Part shown: piece by piece, positions 1-8,849 of the stretch
Numbering within the stretch: position 1 is the stretch's first letter
How the letters are laid out: every line of letters starts with the position of its first letter
From: Quatrionicoccus australiensis
GTDB lineage: Bacteria; Pseudomonadota; Gammaproteobacteria; Burkholderiales; Rhodocyclaceae
Direction of reading: 5' to 3'
NCBI RefSeq assembly: GCF_020510525.1
Contig: NZ_CP075188.1
Coordinates: 620,001-684,000, forward strand
DNA: 64,000 nucleotides
Position numbers and translations under genes: made by a program
The notes under the pieces: model-generated
Database searches by the model: none
Told to the model about the DNA's origin: nothing
What the model saw: the letters and a program-made list of their open reading frames with translations, nothing else

Positions 1-236
1 GCCTGCTCAATGCCCGTCTGGCATTGCTCTCGCGTGATTCCTCCACCTTCCGCGCCGAACTGGCGGTCGCCCAGTCCTGGCTGACCCGCCATTTCGATGC
101 CGCCGACAAGGCCGTACAGGCAACCCAAGCCAGTCTGCGCCAGATGGCCGGCAGCGAGCTGAATGCCGCACTGCCCGACCTCGGTGCCAGCCTGTCGGCC
201 GTGCGTGCCCTGCGTACCGGCAAGGAAAAGCGGTGA
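1..236 (+). CDS. hemX: HemX, C-terminal fragment (uroporphyrinogen III methyltransferase-like membrane protein)
   Basis: Only the last 77 codons lie in the window; the frame is open from base 3 and ends in TGA at 234-236. The residues are helix-rich with an RLALL stretch near the beginning, resembling the tail of HemX proteins. HemX is encoded with haem biosynthesis genes in proteobacteria, and its exact role is unsettled. The identification rests mainly on the next gene: HemY starts at GTG 233 and overlaps the stop codon (GTGA), which is the usual hemX-hemY coupling. The 5' part is cut off by the window edge, not by mutation. Confidence 0.7.
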   Translation, partial: LLNARLALLSRDSSTFRAELAVAQSWLTRHFDAADKAVQATQASLRQMAGSELNAALPDLGASLSAVRALRTGKEKR

Positions 237-1420
237 AGAGCCTGTTCTGGATCCTGGCGCTGTTTGCCGCCGCCGTGGCCTTGGCGCTCGGCGCGCGCAT
301 GAACGACGGCTACCTGCTGCTGGTGCTGCCGCCCTGGCGCATCGAAATCTCGCTCAACCTGTTCATCCTGCTGCTGGTGCTGGGTTTTGTCGGTGTCTAT
401 GCCGCCCTGCGCACTTTCTTCCTGACTGCCGGCATGCCGCAGCGGGCCCGCGAATATCGTGAGCGCCGCCAGAAGGAGCGCGCCAGTCTGGTTTTCCAGG
501 ATGCCGTCCGCCTGCTCTTTGAAGGCCGTTTCGGCCAGGCCCTGAAAAAGGCGAGCGAAGCGCATGCGGCTGGTACGGCGCCTGGCCTGTCGGCCCTGAT
601 CGCGGCACGTGCCGCACAGCGCATGCGCGAAGGCGGCAAGCAGCGAGGCTGGATGCAGCGCGCCAAGCTTGACGATCCGCGCACCGAAGCGGCGACGCTG
701 ATGCTCGAAGCCGAAATGATGAACGAGGCGCGCCGCTTCGATGAGGCGCTGGTCGCGCTCGAACGCCTGCAGGCGACGCATGGCCGCCATATTGCCGCCC
801 TGCGTCTGGAGCTGCGGGCGCGCCAGGGGGCGGGAGACTGGGATGGCGTGCTCAAGCTGGTGCGCCAACTTGCCAAACGCGATGCCTTGCCGCTCGAAGT
901 GGTCAGCGAAATCAAGGTGCAGGCGCATCTCGCCAATATTGCCCGGCATGCCGCTGATCTCGGCGAGTTGAGCGCATACCTGCGCGGCATTGCTGCTGAC
1001 GAGCGCGACTGGCGCATTATTTTGGCTGCGGCGCGGGCGTTGACCGCGCAGGGCGCTGATGCCGAAGCGCAGAAGCAGATCGAGTCGGTGCTTGTCGATG
1101 CGGCTCCCGAGTCCGCCTGGCAGCCTGAATTGCTGGTCATCTACGGTCGCCTGGCCGGTGGCGAGCAGACGGCGCGCATTGCCCGTGCCGAAGCCTGGCT
1201 GCGCCAGCATCCGGATGATGCCGTGCTGCTCCTGGCGCTGGGCCGGATGTGTTTGCGCCAGCGCCTGTGGGGCAAGGCGCAGAGTTATCTCGAAGCATCA
1301 CTGGCGGTGGCGGAGTCGCAGGAGGCGCATCTGGAACTGGCCCGCCTGTTCGATCTGCTGGAGCGCAGCGAAGAAGCCAACCAGCATTACCGGGCGAGTG
1401 CCGGATCAGAAGTGCATTAG
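233..1420 (+). CDS. hemY: HemY, TPR-containing haem-biosynthesis-associated membrane protein
   Basis: A 395-residue protein. Two hydrophobic segments at about residues 2-21 and 42-64 match the HemY_N region that anchors these proteins in the inner membrane. The rest is soluble alpha-helical repeat (TPR-like), including a clear LLLALGRMCLRQRLWGKA-type repeat near residue 330. This is the proteobacterial HemY encoded beside hemX, not the protoporphyrinogen oxidase of the same name in Bacillus. It is a suspected scaffold or stability factor for tetrapyrrole enzymes. The GTG start overlaps the hemX stop, so the two are translationally coupled. It is the last gene of that operon; a 28-base gap follows. 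Confidence 0.85.
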   Translation: MKSLFWILALFAAAVALALGARMNDGYLLLVLPPWRIEISLNLFILLLVLGFVGVYAALRTFFLTAGMPQRAREYRERRQKERASLVFQDAVRLLFEGRFGQALKKASEAHAAGTAPGLSALIAARAAQRMREGGKQRGWMQRAKLDDPRTEAATLMLEAEMMNEARRFDEALVALERLQATHGRHIAALRLELRARQGAGDWDGVLKLVRQLAKRDALPLEVVSEIKVQAHLANIARHAADLGELSAYLRGIAADERDWRIILAAARALTAQGADAEAQKQIESVLVDAAPESAWQPELLVIYGRLAGGEQTARIARAEAWLRQHPDDAVLLLALGRMCLRQRLWGKAQSYLEASLAVAESQEAHLELARLFDLLERSEEANQHYRASAGSEVH

Positions 1421-1448
1421 CCTGAAATAAAACAGGAGCGAGGGGAAA

Positions 1449-1688
1449 ATGCTGAATATCGACATGCGCAAGATTTACAACTTTTACCCGCTCGATCCGG
1501 CGCCCGATGCCGCCAATCTGCCGAGCGGCGGCGATCTCTACTACGAATGCACCGAGTGCCAGGTCATCGTCAATTCGGTGCCGCACATCAAGTCTGCCTG
1601 CGCCTGCGGCAACCTGGCCGGCAGCGGTGGCAAGCTGGACGTGAAAAACCCGGAACAGGTCCGGGTTGTGCGGGGCAAGCTGAAGTAG
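1449..1688 (+). CDS. Small conserved-looking cysteine-containing protein of unknown function
   Basis: A 79-residue protein with a good Shine-Dalgarno sequence (AGGAGCGAGGGG, 1433-1444) in front of the ATG. It has two cysteine pairs, ECTEC near residue 34 and CAC near residue 51, which could hold a metal, though the spacing fits no family I recognise. It is acidic in the middle and basic at the end, with no signal peptide or membrane segment. It follows hemY by 28 bases on the same strand and may be read with it. Its stop codon borders a heptamer-repeat element and it converges on hemF. Function is not assigned; that it is a real gene is supported by the ribosome site and position. Confidence 0.6.
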   Translation: MLNIDMRKIYNFYPLDPAPDAANLPSGGDLYYECTECQVIVNSVPHIKSACACGNLAGSGGKLDVKNPEQVRVVRGKLK

Positions 1689-1778
1689 GATCGAGGATCG
1701 AGGATCGAGGATCGAGGATCGAGGATCGAGGGCGGGTCTGCTTTTGCTAACAGCTCGATCCTGAATCCTGGATCCTAA
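1687..1778. repeat. Heptamer-repeat intergenic element, copy 1
   Basis: The left arm (1687-1730) is six nearly perfect tandem copies of the 7-mer AGGATCG. The right arm (about 1753-1776) reads in the opposite sense as degenerate 7-mers (CTCGATC, CTGAATC, CTGGATC, CTA), so the two arms can pair as a hairpin. It lies between the convergent 79-residue gene and hemF. The CTA at its right edge supplies the hemF stop codon (complement TAG, 1775-1777). It could act as a terminator for both genes, but there is no T-run. Confidence 0.85.
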
Positions 1779-2692
1779 ATAGCTACCCAGTCCTGAGGTT
1801 TGAGGAAGACCTCATACAACTCGGCTTCCGGCGTGCCGGCTTCCGGCTGCCAGTCGTAGCGCCATTTGACGATGGGCGGCAGCGACATCAGGATGGATTC
1901 GGTGCGCCCGCCCGACTGCAGGCCGAACAGCGTGCCGCGGTCCCAAACCAGGTTGAACTCGACATAACGGCCGCGCCGGTAAGCCTGGAAGTCACGTTCG
2001 CGCTCGCCGTAAGGCACGTCGCGCCGCTTGGCCAGTACCGGCAGGTAAGCCTGCGTGAAGGCGTTGCCGACCGCCTGGGTCAGGCTGAAACAGCGCTCGA
2101 AATCGCCTTCGTTGAGGTCGTCGAAGAAAACGCCGCCGACGCCGCGCGGCTCGTTGCGGTGTTTGAGGAAGAAATACTCGTCGCACCAGGCCTTGTACTT
2201 CGGATAGACCGCGTCGCCGAAGGGCGCCAGCGCATCCTTGCAGGTCTGGTGAAAATGGACCACATCTTCGCGTTGACCGTAATAGGGCGTCATGTCCATG
2301 CCGCCGCCGAACCACCAGACATCGGCTTCGCCTTCCTTGCGTGCGACGAAGCAGCGCACGTTCATGTGCGCCGTCGGGCAGTAGGGATTGCGCGGATGCA
2401 GGACCAGCGAGACGCCCATCGCTTCCCAGGAACGGCCGGCCAGTTGCGGCCGGACGGCGGTTGCCGAGGCAGGCAGAGAGCTGCCGGTGACGTGCGAAAA
2501 ATTGACACCGCCGCGCTCGAAGAAATTGCCTTCCTCGATCAGGCGCGAGGTGCCGCCGCCGCCTTCCGGGCGAACCCAGCTGTCGGTGCGGAAGGCTTGG
2601 CCATCGAAGGCTTCCAGTTCAGCAACGATGCGGGCCTGCAGGCCGGTGAAGAAATCCTTGAGGCGGGTGGTGGGGACGCTTTGTTCAGACAT
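1775..2692 (-). CDS. hemF: Oxygen-dependent coproporphyrinogen III oxidase
   Basis: A 305-residue protein of normal HemF length. It oxidatively decarboxylates two propionates of coproporphyrinogen III to vinyl groups using oxygen, in the cytoplasm. Family hallmarks are present: [20 protein letters not shown] near residue 43, [15 protein letters not shown] near 99, [13 protein letters not shown] near 125 and [14 protein letters not shown] near 245. It is the last gene of a purD - diguanylate cyclase - hemF run on the minus strand, and its start overlaps the cyclase stop by 8 bases. Its stop codon is formed by the edge of a heptamer-repeat element. Requirement for oxygen fits a facultative aerobe, and an oxygen-independent HemN may exist elsewhere. 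Confidence 0.95.
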   Translation of the reverse strand: MSEQSVPTTRLKDFFTGLQARIVAELEAFDGQAFRTDSWVRPEGGGGTSRLIEEGNFFERGGVNFSHVTGSSLPASATAVRPQLAGRSWEAMGVSLVLHPRNPYCPTAHMNVRCFVARKEGEADVWWFGGGMDMTPYYGQREDVVHFHQTCKDALAPFGDAVYPKYKAWCDEYFFLKHRNEPRGVGGVFFDDLNEGDFERCFSLTQAVGNAFTQAYLPVLAKRRDVPYGERERDFQAYRRGRYVEFNLVWDRGTLFGLQSGGRTESILMSLPPIVKWRYDWQPEAGTPEAELYEVFLKPQDWVAI

Positions 2693-4328
2693 GTTTGCTG
2701 CCGGTAAGGTGGGAGGAGGCGCTATAAACTGCGTAGCGATTGCGTCCGGCCGCTTTGGCGCGATACATCGCCACGTCGGCCTGGCTCATCAACTGGCTGG
2801 CGGTCACTGATTCGGCCTGCTGGATTTCGCAGATGACAATGCCGATCGATGTGCCGACGGACAGTGCCAGGTCGCCGATCACGACTGGCCTGGACAAGGC
2901 GAGCAGGCATTGCTCGGCGACTCTTTCTGCCGCTTCGAGTGGATTGTCGGCCGGGCTGAGCAGGATCAGGAATTCGTCGCCGCCCAGGCGGCCGACCGTA
3001 TCCGCGGCGCGTACGCAGAGCCGCAGGCGGCGGGCGATCTCGATCAGCAGCAAGTCGCCGATCTGATGCCCATGATTGTCGTTGACCTTCTTGAAGTCAT
3101 CGAGATCGAGGAAAAGTACGGCCAGGCTGTGCTGGGCACGCGGCATCTGCTTGATGCCGTTTTCAAGGCGGTCGGTGAGCAGCAGCCGGTTGGGCAAGCC
3201 GGTCAGGATGTCGTGATGCGCCATTTCGGCGAGGCGGTATTCCTGCTCCTGCAGTTTGCCCTGCAGGCGATTGAAGCTGTTGGCGACGTCGGCCACTTCG
3301 TCGGCGGAGCGGGTTTCGACCGGGTGCATCGCGCGGGTGCCTTCCGCCATGTCGCGCAGTTCGCCGGCCAGCGTGGCGAGCGGCTGCAACAGGCGGCTCA
3401 GTGCGGCGAGCAGCATGATCACAATCGGCAGTGCGAGCAGGGCGGTGATCAGCAGCAGATTGCGCAGGGTGTTGGCAACGGCTGCGAAGGCCTCGTTGCC
3501 CGGCTGGCGGGCGATCAGCAGCCAGCGCGGCTGGGGCACCTCGACAATGGTGACGAGTTCTTCCTCGCCGGCTGCATTGGCAATGATGCGGATGCCGCGC
3601 CTGCCATCGATGGCCTGCTCGATCACCGGGTCTTCGCCGGCGTCAGGCAAGGGTACTACCGTTGTGTTCTTGTCCGAGGTCAGCGCAAAAATCCGGTGGC
3701 GTGGCGAGATCAATTGGTAACTGCCCTGGGTGCCCGGCCTGACGCCCTGGATCAGGTCGAGAAAGCCGGGCGTGGCCAGCGGTGTCACGCCGGCCAGGAT
3801 GCCGAGCAGGTTGTTCTGCGGGTCGAAGATGGGGACCGCGACAACCAGTGCCGGTTCTTTCGTGGCACGGGCGATCAGGGGCTTGCTGATGACCGCTTCG
3901 CGGCTGGCGATGACGTCGATGAACCAGTCGCGGTCAGTAAAGGATTTGGGGCGGGTTTTCAGGCGCGGCGTATCGGCCAGCGGCGGGCCGCCATCGGGTG
4001 GAATGACGATCAGCCCGGTCGGGAACAGGGTGTGGATGGCCTTGCGGTCCTCCAGCCAGGTTTGCAGCGCTGCCGGATCAGTAAACAGCTCGGGTGGCAT
4101 GTTGAGCGCCACACGCTTCAGGCTTTCGCGACGCAATGTAATCTTGCCGTCGATGTCGCGGGCAATGTAGTTGGCGGCGGTCAGTTGCTGCTGCGAGACA
4201 AGATCCTGCATGTCGTCATGCAGGATCTTGGTGGCAAACAGCGATATCAGCGTGATGCCGGCCAGAAACAGCAGGCCGGCAACGACAGCAATCCGTGTCT
4301 TGAGACTGCTGCCCAAGTGCAAGGTCAT
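2685..4328 (-). CDS. Membrane diguanylate cyclase with periplasmic sensor, HAMP and GGDEF domains
   Basis: A 547-residue protein. A first membrane helix (about 12-32) is followed by a roughly 250-residue periplasmic dCACHE-like sensor, a second helix (about 287-312), a HAMP linker (to about 360) and a GGDEF domain. The active-site GGDEF (449-453) is intact, so it should make cyclic di-GMP from two GTP. An RxxD inhibitory site (Arg440-Asp443) sits exactly five residues upstream, so product feedback is expected. The ligand of the sensor is unknown. It lies 12 bases after purD and overlaps hemF, and so is co-transcribed with purine and haem genes. There is no obvious functional link; I regard this as an odd placement rather than a pathway. 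Confidence 0.88.
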   Translation of the reverse strand: MTLHLGSSLKTRIAVVAGLLFLAGITLISLFATKILHDDMQDLVSQQQLTAANYIARDIDGKITLRRESLKRVALNMPPELFTDPAALQTWLEDRKAIHTLFPTGLIVIPPDGGPPLADTPRLKTRPKSFTDRDWFIDVIASREAVISKPLIARATKEPALVVAVPIFDPQNNLLGILAGVTPLATPGFLDLIQGVRPGTQGSYQLISPRHRIFALTSDKNTTVVPLPDAGEDPVIEQAIDGRRGIRIIANAAGEEELVTIVEVPQPRWLLIARQPGNEAFAAVANTLRNLLLITALLALPIVIMLLAALSRLLQPLATLAGELRDMAEGTRAMHPVETRSADEVADVANSFNRLQGKLQEQEYRLAEMAHHDILTGLPNRLLLTDRLENGIKQMPRAQHSLAVLFLDLDDFKKVNDNHGHQIGDLLLIEIARRLRLCVRAADTVGRLGGDEFLILLSPADNPLEAAERVAEQCLLALSRPVVIGDLALSVGTSIGIVICEIQQAESVTASQLMSQADVAMYRAKAAGRNRYAVYSASSHLTGSKHV

Positions 4329-4340
4329 TACGCCGGCAAC

Positions 4341-5618
4341 TTAGCGGGAAATGGCGCGGTAGCCAATGTCCTTGCGGAACTGCATGCCGTCGAAATGGAT
4401 CTGCACCGCCGATTCGTAAGCCAGCTTCTGGGCCAGCTTGACGTTCTCGCCCAGCGCCGTGACGCAGAGCACGCGGCCACCGCTGGTCACGACCTGGCCA
4501 TCGGCCTCGGTGGTGCCGGCGTGGAAGACGTGGGCATCCTCGCCGAAGCTGTTGCCGTTCGGCAAGCCGGTGATCTGGTCGCCCTTGCGCGGGGTGTCCG
4601 GATAGTTGGCGGCAGCGAGCACAACGCCGAGCGCGACGCGGCGATCCCATTCCGCTTCGACCTGGTCGAGCTTGCCGTCGATGGCGTGTTCGAGCAGATC
4701 GACGAAGTCGGACTTCAGGCGCATCAGGATCGGCTGGGTTTCCGGGTCGCCCATGCGGCAGTTGAATTCCAGGGTCTTGACCGAGCCGTCCTTGTTGATC
4801 ATCAGGCCGGCGTAGAGGAAGCCGGTGAACGGAATGCCGTCGGCCGCCATGCCGCGTACGGTCGGCAGGATGATCTCGCGCATGGCCTTGGCGTGCACTT
4901 CCGGCGTCACGCACGGGGCCGGGGAGTAAGCGCCCATGCCGCCGGTGTTGGGGCCGGTGTCGCCGTCGCCGATGCGCTTGTGATCCTGGCTGGAAGCCAG
5001 GGCGAGCACGTTCTTGCCATCGACCATGACGATGAAGCTGGCTTCCTCGCCGTCGAGGAATTCCTCGATGACGACGCGGGCACCGGCCTCGCCCAGCTTG
5101 TTGCCGGACAGCATGTCGTCGATCGCGGCATGCGCTTCTTCCAGGCTCATCGCAACGACGACGCCCTTGCCGGCAGCCAGGCCGTCGGCCTTGATGACGA
5201 TCGGTGCGCCCTTGGCGTCGATGTAGGCGTGCGCAGCGGTCGACTCGGTAAATGTGGCAAATTCCGCGGTCGGAATGTTGTGGCGGGCCATGAAGCGCTT
5301 GGCGAAATCCTTCGAGGATTCGAGCTGGGCCGCTTCCTTGGTCGGGCCGAAGATCTTCAGGCCACGGGCGCGGAAAACATTGACCACGCCGGCAGCGAGC
5401 GGCGCTTCCGGGCCGACCACGGTGAGGTGGATCTTGTTCTGCTCGGCAAAATCCGCCAGCGCCACCGGATCGGTGATGTTGATGTTTTGCAGCTCATGCT
5501 CGCGCGCCGTGCCGGCATTGCCCGGTGCGACGAAGACCTTCTGCATGCCGGGCGTCCTGGCGAGGCGCCAGGCCATGGCGTGCTCGCGGCCGCCGGAACC
5601 GATGACTAGTAGATTCAT
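4341..5618 (-). CDS. purD: Phosphoribosylamine-glycine ligase (GAR synthetase)
   Basis: A 425-residue protein of standard length. It joins phosphoribosylamine and glycine with ATP in the second step of purine synthesis. It begins with the family N-terminus (MNLLVIGSGGREHAMAWRL). ATP-grasp features follow: KADGLAAGKGV near residue 145, the FLDGEEASF segment near 190, and FNCRMGDPETQ near 287. The start is preceded by AAGGAAAC. A 132-base spacer separates it from purH upstream on the same strand, and the diguanylate cyclase follows by 12 bases. The catalytic residues I can recognise are intact. Confidence 0.96.
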   Translation of the reverse strand: MNLLVIGSGGREHAMAWRLARTPGMQKVFVAPGNAGTAREHELQNINITDPVALADFAEQNKIHLTVVGPEAPLAAGVVNVFRARGLKIFGPTKEAAQLESSKDFAKRFMARHNIPTAEFATFTESTAAHAYIDAKGAPIVIKADGLAAGKGVVVAMSLEEAHAAIDDMLSGNKLGEAGARVVIEEFLDGEEASFIVMVDGKNVLALASSQDHKRIGDGDTGPNTGGMGAYSPAPCVTPEVHAKAMREIILPTVRGMAADGIPFTGFLYAGLMINKDGSVKTLEFNCRMGDPETQPILMRLKSDFVDLLEHAIDGKLDQVEAEWDRRVALGVVLAAANYPDTPRKGDQITGLPNGNSFGEDAHVFHAGTTEADGQVVTSGGRVLCVTALGENVKLAQKLAYESAVQIHFDGMQFRKDIGYRAISR

Positions 5619-5750
5619 GGGGTGTTTCCTTGTCGTTATATCCGAGGCGATTTCGTGGCCGGCAAGGCCGTGACGCGAAGACGAGCCGAAGACAGTGCTG
5701 TTGCACGGCGAGGCGAAGTCGACAAAGTCACGGCGTGGCCGGGCGCGAAA

Positions 5751-7343
5751 TCAGTGGCGGAAGTGGCGGGCGCCGGTGAAAACCATCGCAATGCCGTGTT
5801 CGTCGGCGGCTGCAATGACTTCCTCGTCGCGCATCGAGCCGCCCGGCTGGATGACGGCCTTGGCACCGGCTTCGGCCAGCACGTCGACGCCGTCACGGAA
5901 CGGGAAGAAGGCGTCGGACGCGACGACCGAGCCGGCCAGGTCGAGACCGGCATGCTGCGCCTTGATGCTGGCAATCTTGGTCGAATCGACGCGGCTCATC
6001 TGGCCGGCGCCAACGCCCAGCGTCATGCCATTGCCGCAGAAGACGATGGCGTTGGACTTGACGAACTTGGCGACGCGTTCGGCGAAGAGCAGGTCTTCGA
6101 TTTGCTGCGCGGTCGGCTGCACCTTGGTGACGATCTTCAGGCCGGAGGCCTGGGCCGTGAAATTGTCCGGCGTCTGGACCAGCAGGCCGCCGCCGACGCG
6201 CTTGTATTCAAGGGCGTTGAGTTGGCGCGAGATCGGCACGACCAGCACGCGCAGGTTGGCCTTGGCGGCCAGCGCAGCCTTGGCTTCGGCGGTGAAGGCC
6301 GGGGCGATCAGCACTTCGACGAAGTGCTTGCGTTCATTCATGGCGTTGACGACGTCGATGCCGACTTCGCCGTTGAAGGCGATGATGCCGCCGAAGGCCG
6401 AGGTCGAATCGGTCTTGAACGACTTTTCGTAGGCGCCGAGCAGCGTGCCGTCGATGGCGACGCCACACGGGTTGGCATGCTTGACGATGACGCAGGCCGG
6501 GGCGTCGAAGGACTTGACGCATTCCCAGGCGGCATCGGAGTCGGCGATGTTGTTGTAGGACAGTTCCTTGCCCTGCAGTTGGGTGTAGGCGGCGATGCTG
6601 CCGGCAACCGGGTTGGTTTCGCGGTAGAAGGCGGCCGACTGGTGCGAGTTTTCGCCGTAACGCAGGATTTCCGTGCGGTCGAAGGCGAGTTGCAGCTTGG
6701 CCGGGAAGATGGCCGGGACCGGCGCGGCTTCGGCCGGCTTGGCTTCGGCGCCTTCGGCTAGGCCGGTCAGCCAGTTGGCGATCATGCTGTCGTAGCGGGC
6801 GGTGTGGGTGAAGGCCTTCTTGGCCAGACCGAAACGCGTCGCCAGTTGCAGGGCGCCGCCGTTGGCTTTCATCTCGGCGAGCAGCGGGGCGTAGTCTTCC
6901 GGATCGGTGACGATGGCCACGCCGTTGTAGTTCTTGGCCGAAGAACGGACCATGGCCGGGCCGCCGATGTCGATGTTCTCGATCGCGTCTTCCAGCGTCA
7001 CGCCGGCCTTGGCGATGGTCGCCGCAAACGGGTAGAGATTGACACAGACCAGGTCGATCATCGGAATGCCGTGCTGTTCGATGGTCGCCAGGTGTTCCGG
7101 CAGGTCGCGTCGGGCCAGGATGCCGCCATGCACCTTCGGGTGCAGGGTCTTGACGCGGCCGTCGAGCATTTCCGGGAAACCGGTGTAGTCGCCTATTTCG
7201 GTCACGGTCAAGCCGGCATCGCGCAGCATTTTCGCGGTGCCGCCGGTGGACAGCAGCTTGACGCCTTGGGCGGCAAGGCCCTGGGCGAATTCGAGAACAC
7301 CCGTCTTGTCGGAGACGGAAATCAGCGCTTGTTTGATGGTCAT
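5751..7343 (-). CDS. purH: Bifunctional AICAR transformylase / IMP cyclohydrolase
   Basis: A 530-residue protein of full family length. It carries out the last two steps of IMP synthesis. The N-terminal MGS-like cyclohydrolase domain (about 1-200) begins with [16 protein letters not shown]. The C-terminal transformylase carries the [12 protein letters not shown] motif near residue 275 and the [11 protein letters not shown] end. It is upstream of purD on the same strand. The unusual point is its start: a heptamer-repeat element reaches within two bases of the ATG, and no purine-rich Shine-Dalgarno sequence is visible (the leader reads CGATCCTAAT before ATG). Translation may depend on coupling or on a leader structure formed by the element. 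Confidence 0.96.
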   Translation of the reverse strand: MTIKQALISVSDKTGVLEFAQGLAAQGVKLLSTGGTAKMLRDAGLTVTEIGDYTGFPEMLDGRVKTLHPKVHGGILARRDLPEHLATIEQHGIPMIDLVCVNLYPFAATIAKAGVTLEDAIENIDIGGPAMVRSSAKNYNGVAIVTDPEDYAPLLAEMKANGGALQLATRFGLAKKAFTHTARYDSMIANWLTGLAEGAEAKPAEAAPVPAIFPAKLQLAFDRTEILRYGENSHQSAAFYRETNPVAGSIAAYTQLQGKELSYNNIADSDAAWECVKSFDAPACVIVKHANPCGVAIDGTLLGAYEKSFKTDSTSAFGGIIAFNGEVGIDVVNAMNERKHFVEVLIAPAFTAEAKAALAAKANLRVLVVPISRQLNALEYKRVGGGLLVQTPDNFTAQASGLKIVTKVQPTAQQIEDLLFAERVAKFVKSNAIVFCGNGMTLGVGAGQMSRVDSTKIASIKAQHAGLDLAGSVVASDAFFPFRDGVDVLAEAGAKAVIQPGGSMRDEEVIAAADEHGIAMVFTGARHFRH

Positions 7344-7344
7344 A

Positions 7345-7487
7345 TTAGGATCGAGTGATTAGGAATTAGGAACGAGTGGTCAGGATGCAGGATCGAGCGA
7401 TTAGGATTCAGGATCGAGTTGCCCAGGAGTTAGGGGGCCTACTAACAGCTAATGGCTGGATCCTCGATCCTGGAAGCTTGATCCTTA
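7345..7487. repeat. Heptamer-repeat intergenic element, copy 2 (longest)
   Basis: It fills the whole gap between fis and purH. From 7345 the sequence falls into consecutive 7-base units: TAGGATC, GAGTGAT, TAGGAAT, TAGGAAC, GAGTGGT, CAGGATG, CAGGATC and so on to about 7436. An inverted arm (7442-7487) carries CTGGATC, CTCGATC and similar units. The outer edges supply the fis stop codon (TTA, 7485-7487) and lie two bases from the purH ATG. It contains the 11-mer AGGATCGAGTG (7347-7357) and GAGTTGCCCAGG (7416-7427), both shared with other copies. Confidence 0.9.
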
Positions 7488-7718
7488 GAGCAACTGGTGT
7501 TCGGTGAGTTTCTTGCGCAGGGTGTTGCGGTTGATGCCGAGCATCTCCGCCGCCAGCGTCTGATTGCTGCCGGCCTTGGCCAGAACGACCTCGAGCATCG
7601 GCTTTTCGACGCTGCGCAGGACCATGTCATAGATCGCGCCCGGTTTTTCCCCATCCAGGTCGCGGAAGTACTGCTCCAGTGCGTTGATCACGCACCGCCC
7701 CAAATCATGTTGGCTCAT
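7485..7718 (-). CDS. fis: Fis-family DNA-binding protein
   Basis: A 77-residue protein. Fis is a nucleoid-associated dimer that bends DNA and regulates rRNA and many other promoters. The C-terminal helix-turn-helix is clear (SNQTLAAEMLGINRNTLRKK, about residues 51-70). The N-terminus is short, as in betaproteobacterial Fis. Its ATG overlaps the dusB stop (ATGA), reproducing the conserved dusB-fis operon. A repeat element follows directly and provides the stop codon. Confidence 0.95.
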   Translation of the reverse strand: MSQHDLGRCVINALEQYFRDLDGEKPGAIYDMVLRSVEKPMLEVVLAKAGSNQTLAAEMLGINRNTLRKKLTEHQLL

Positions 7719-8731
7719 GCTGCCAACGCCTCCTCTGAAATATATTTAAGATGTTCGTGCGCTTCTGCCTGTTGGTGGAAGAAGTCGTTCACTGCCTGCA
7801 TCTGTTGTTCGATGCTCGGCAAAGTGTTCATTTCCTTGCGGAAGGCCGCTGAGCCAACCAGCCCCTTGGTGTACCAGGAGATGTGCTTGCGGGCGACCTT
7901 GAAGCCGGTTTCCGGGCCGTAGAAGTCGTACAGGTCGACCAGGTGGGCCTTGAGGATTTCGTGAATCTCGGTGACCTTGGCCGGCGGCAGGTGCTCGCCG
8001 GTTTTCAGGTAGTGCTCGATCTCGCGGAACAGCCAGGGGCGGCCCTGGGCGGCGCGACCGATCATGACGCCGTCGGCACCGGTGACGTCGAGTACGTGCC
8101 TGGCCTTTTCCGGGCTGGTGATGTCGCCGTTGGCGATGACCGGGATGTTGATCAGCGTCTTGACCATGGCGATGGTGTCGTACTCGGCTTCGCCGGTGTA
8201 CTGCTGGCAGCGCGTCCGGCCGTGGATGGCAACGGCGCGCACGCCGGCCGCTTCGGCAATACGGGCGATGGTCGGCGCGTTGCGGTTGGCGAGATTCCAG
8301 CCGGTACGGAATTTCAGCGTCACCGGGGTGTCGGGAATGGCGCCGACCACGGCATCGAGGATCTGGCCGACCAGCTTTTCGTCCTGCATCAGCGCCGAGC
8401 CGGCCATCACGTTGCAGACCTTCTTGGCCGGGCAACCCATGTTGATGTCAATGATCTGGGCGCCGTTGTCCACGTTGTGGCGGGCGGCCTCGGCCATCAT
8501 CTTCGGATCGGCGCCGGCGATCTGCACCGAGATCGGCGCGACTTCACCCTGGTGATTGGCGCGGCGCAGCGTCTTGGCGCTGCCGTAAAGCAGCGAGTTG
8601 GACGTGACCATTTCGGACACGGCCAGGCCGGCGCCCATCTTCTTGCACAACTGGCGGAAAGGACGGTCGGTCACGCCAGCCATGGGCGCGACAAACAGGT
8701 TGTTGCGAAGCGTGAAACCGACAAAATCCAT
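7715..8731 (-). CDS. dusB: tRNA-dihydrouridine synthase B
   Basis: A 338-residue FMN enzyme that reduces uridines in the tRNA D-loop using NADPH. The N-terminus LFVAPMAGVTDRPFR is the FMN-binding start of the TIM barrel. NMGCPAKKV near residue 98 carries the catalytic cysteine, and VTLKFRTGW and HGRTRCQQYTG follow. DusB is the family member normally encoded in front of fis, as here. A hairpin and an AT-rich stretch at about 8765-8840 lie upstream of its start and may separate it from ubiH. Confidence 0.95.
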   Translation of the reverse strand: MDFVGFTLRNNLFVAPMAGVTDRPFRQLCKKMGAGLAVSEMVTSNSLLYGSAKTLRRANHQGEVAPISVQIAGADPKMMAEAARHNVDNGAQIIDINMGCPAKKVCNVMAGSALMQDEKLVGQILDAVVGAIPDTPVTLKFRTGWNLANRNAPTIARIAEAAGVRAVAIHGRTRCQQYTGEAEYDTIAMVKTLINIPVIANGDITSPEKARHVLDVTGADGVMIGRAAQGRPWLFREIEHYLKTGEHLPPAKVTEIHEILKAHLVDLYDFYGPETGFKVARKHISWYTKGLVGSAAFRKEMNTLPSIEQQMQAVNDFFHQQAEAHEHLKYISEEALAA

Positions 8732-8816
8732 GGGCGAGCGAGGGCGCGAGGCGAATCAAGGGAAGCCGCACATTTTACCCGAGTCGGCGCTTAAAAAATA
8801 GTCAATTTGTAAAGTC

Positions 8817-8840
8817 GGGAGATCGGTGCTGCGATCTCCC
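8817..8840 (-). terminator. Stem-loop after the UbiH-type gene, possible terminator
   Basis: A perfect 9-base stem (GGGAGATCG / CGATCTCCC) with a 6-base loop lies just past the stop of the hydroxylase gene. On the minus strand it is followed by AT-rich sequence including a run of six T, but 20 bases away, so it is not a textbook intrinsic terminator. It probably marks the boundary between the pepP-ubiH group and dusB-fis. Confidence 0.45.
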
Positions 8841-8849
8841 CACTGATCT

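Noticed and set aside
1687..1730. Possible CRISPR array in the tandem repeats
   Set aside because: The unit is only 7 bases, with no spacers and no cas genes nearby; it belongs to the heptamer element family.
2910..5609. An 899-codon open frame antisense to the cyclase and purD
   Set aside because: Shadow of two genuine minus-strand genes; no family features.
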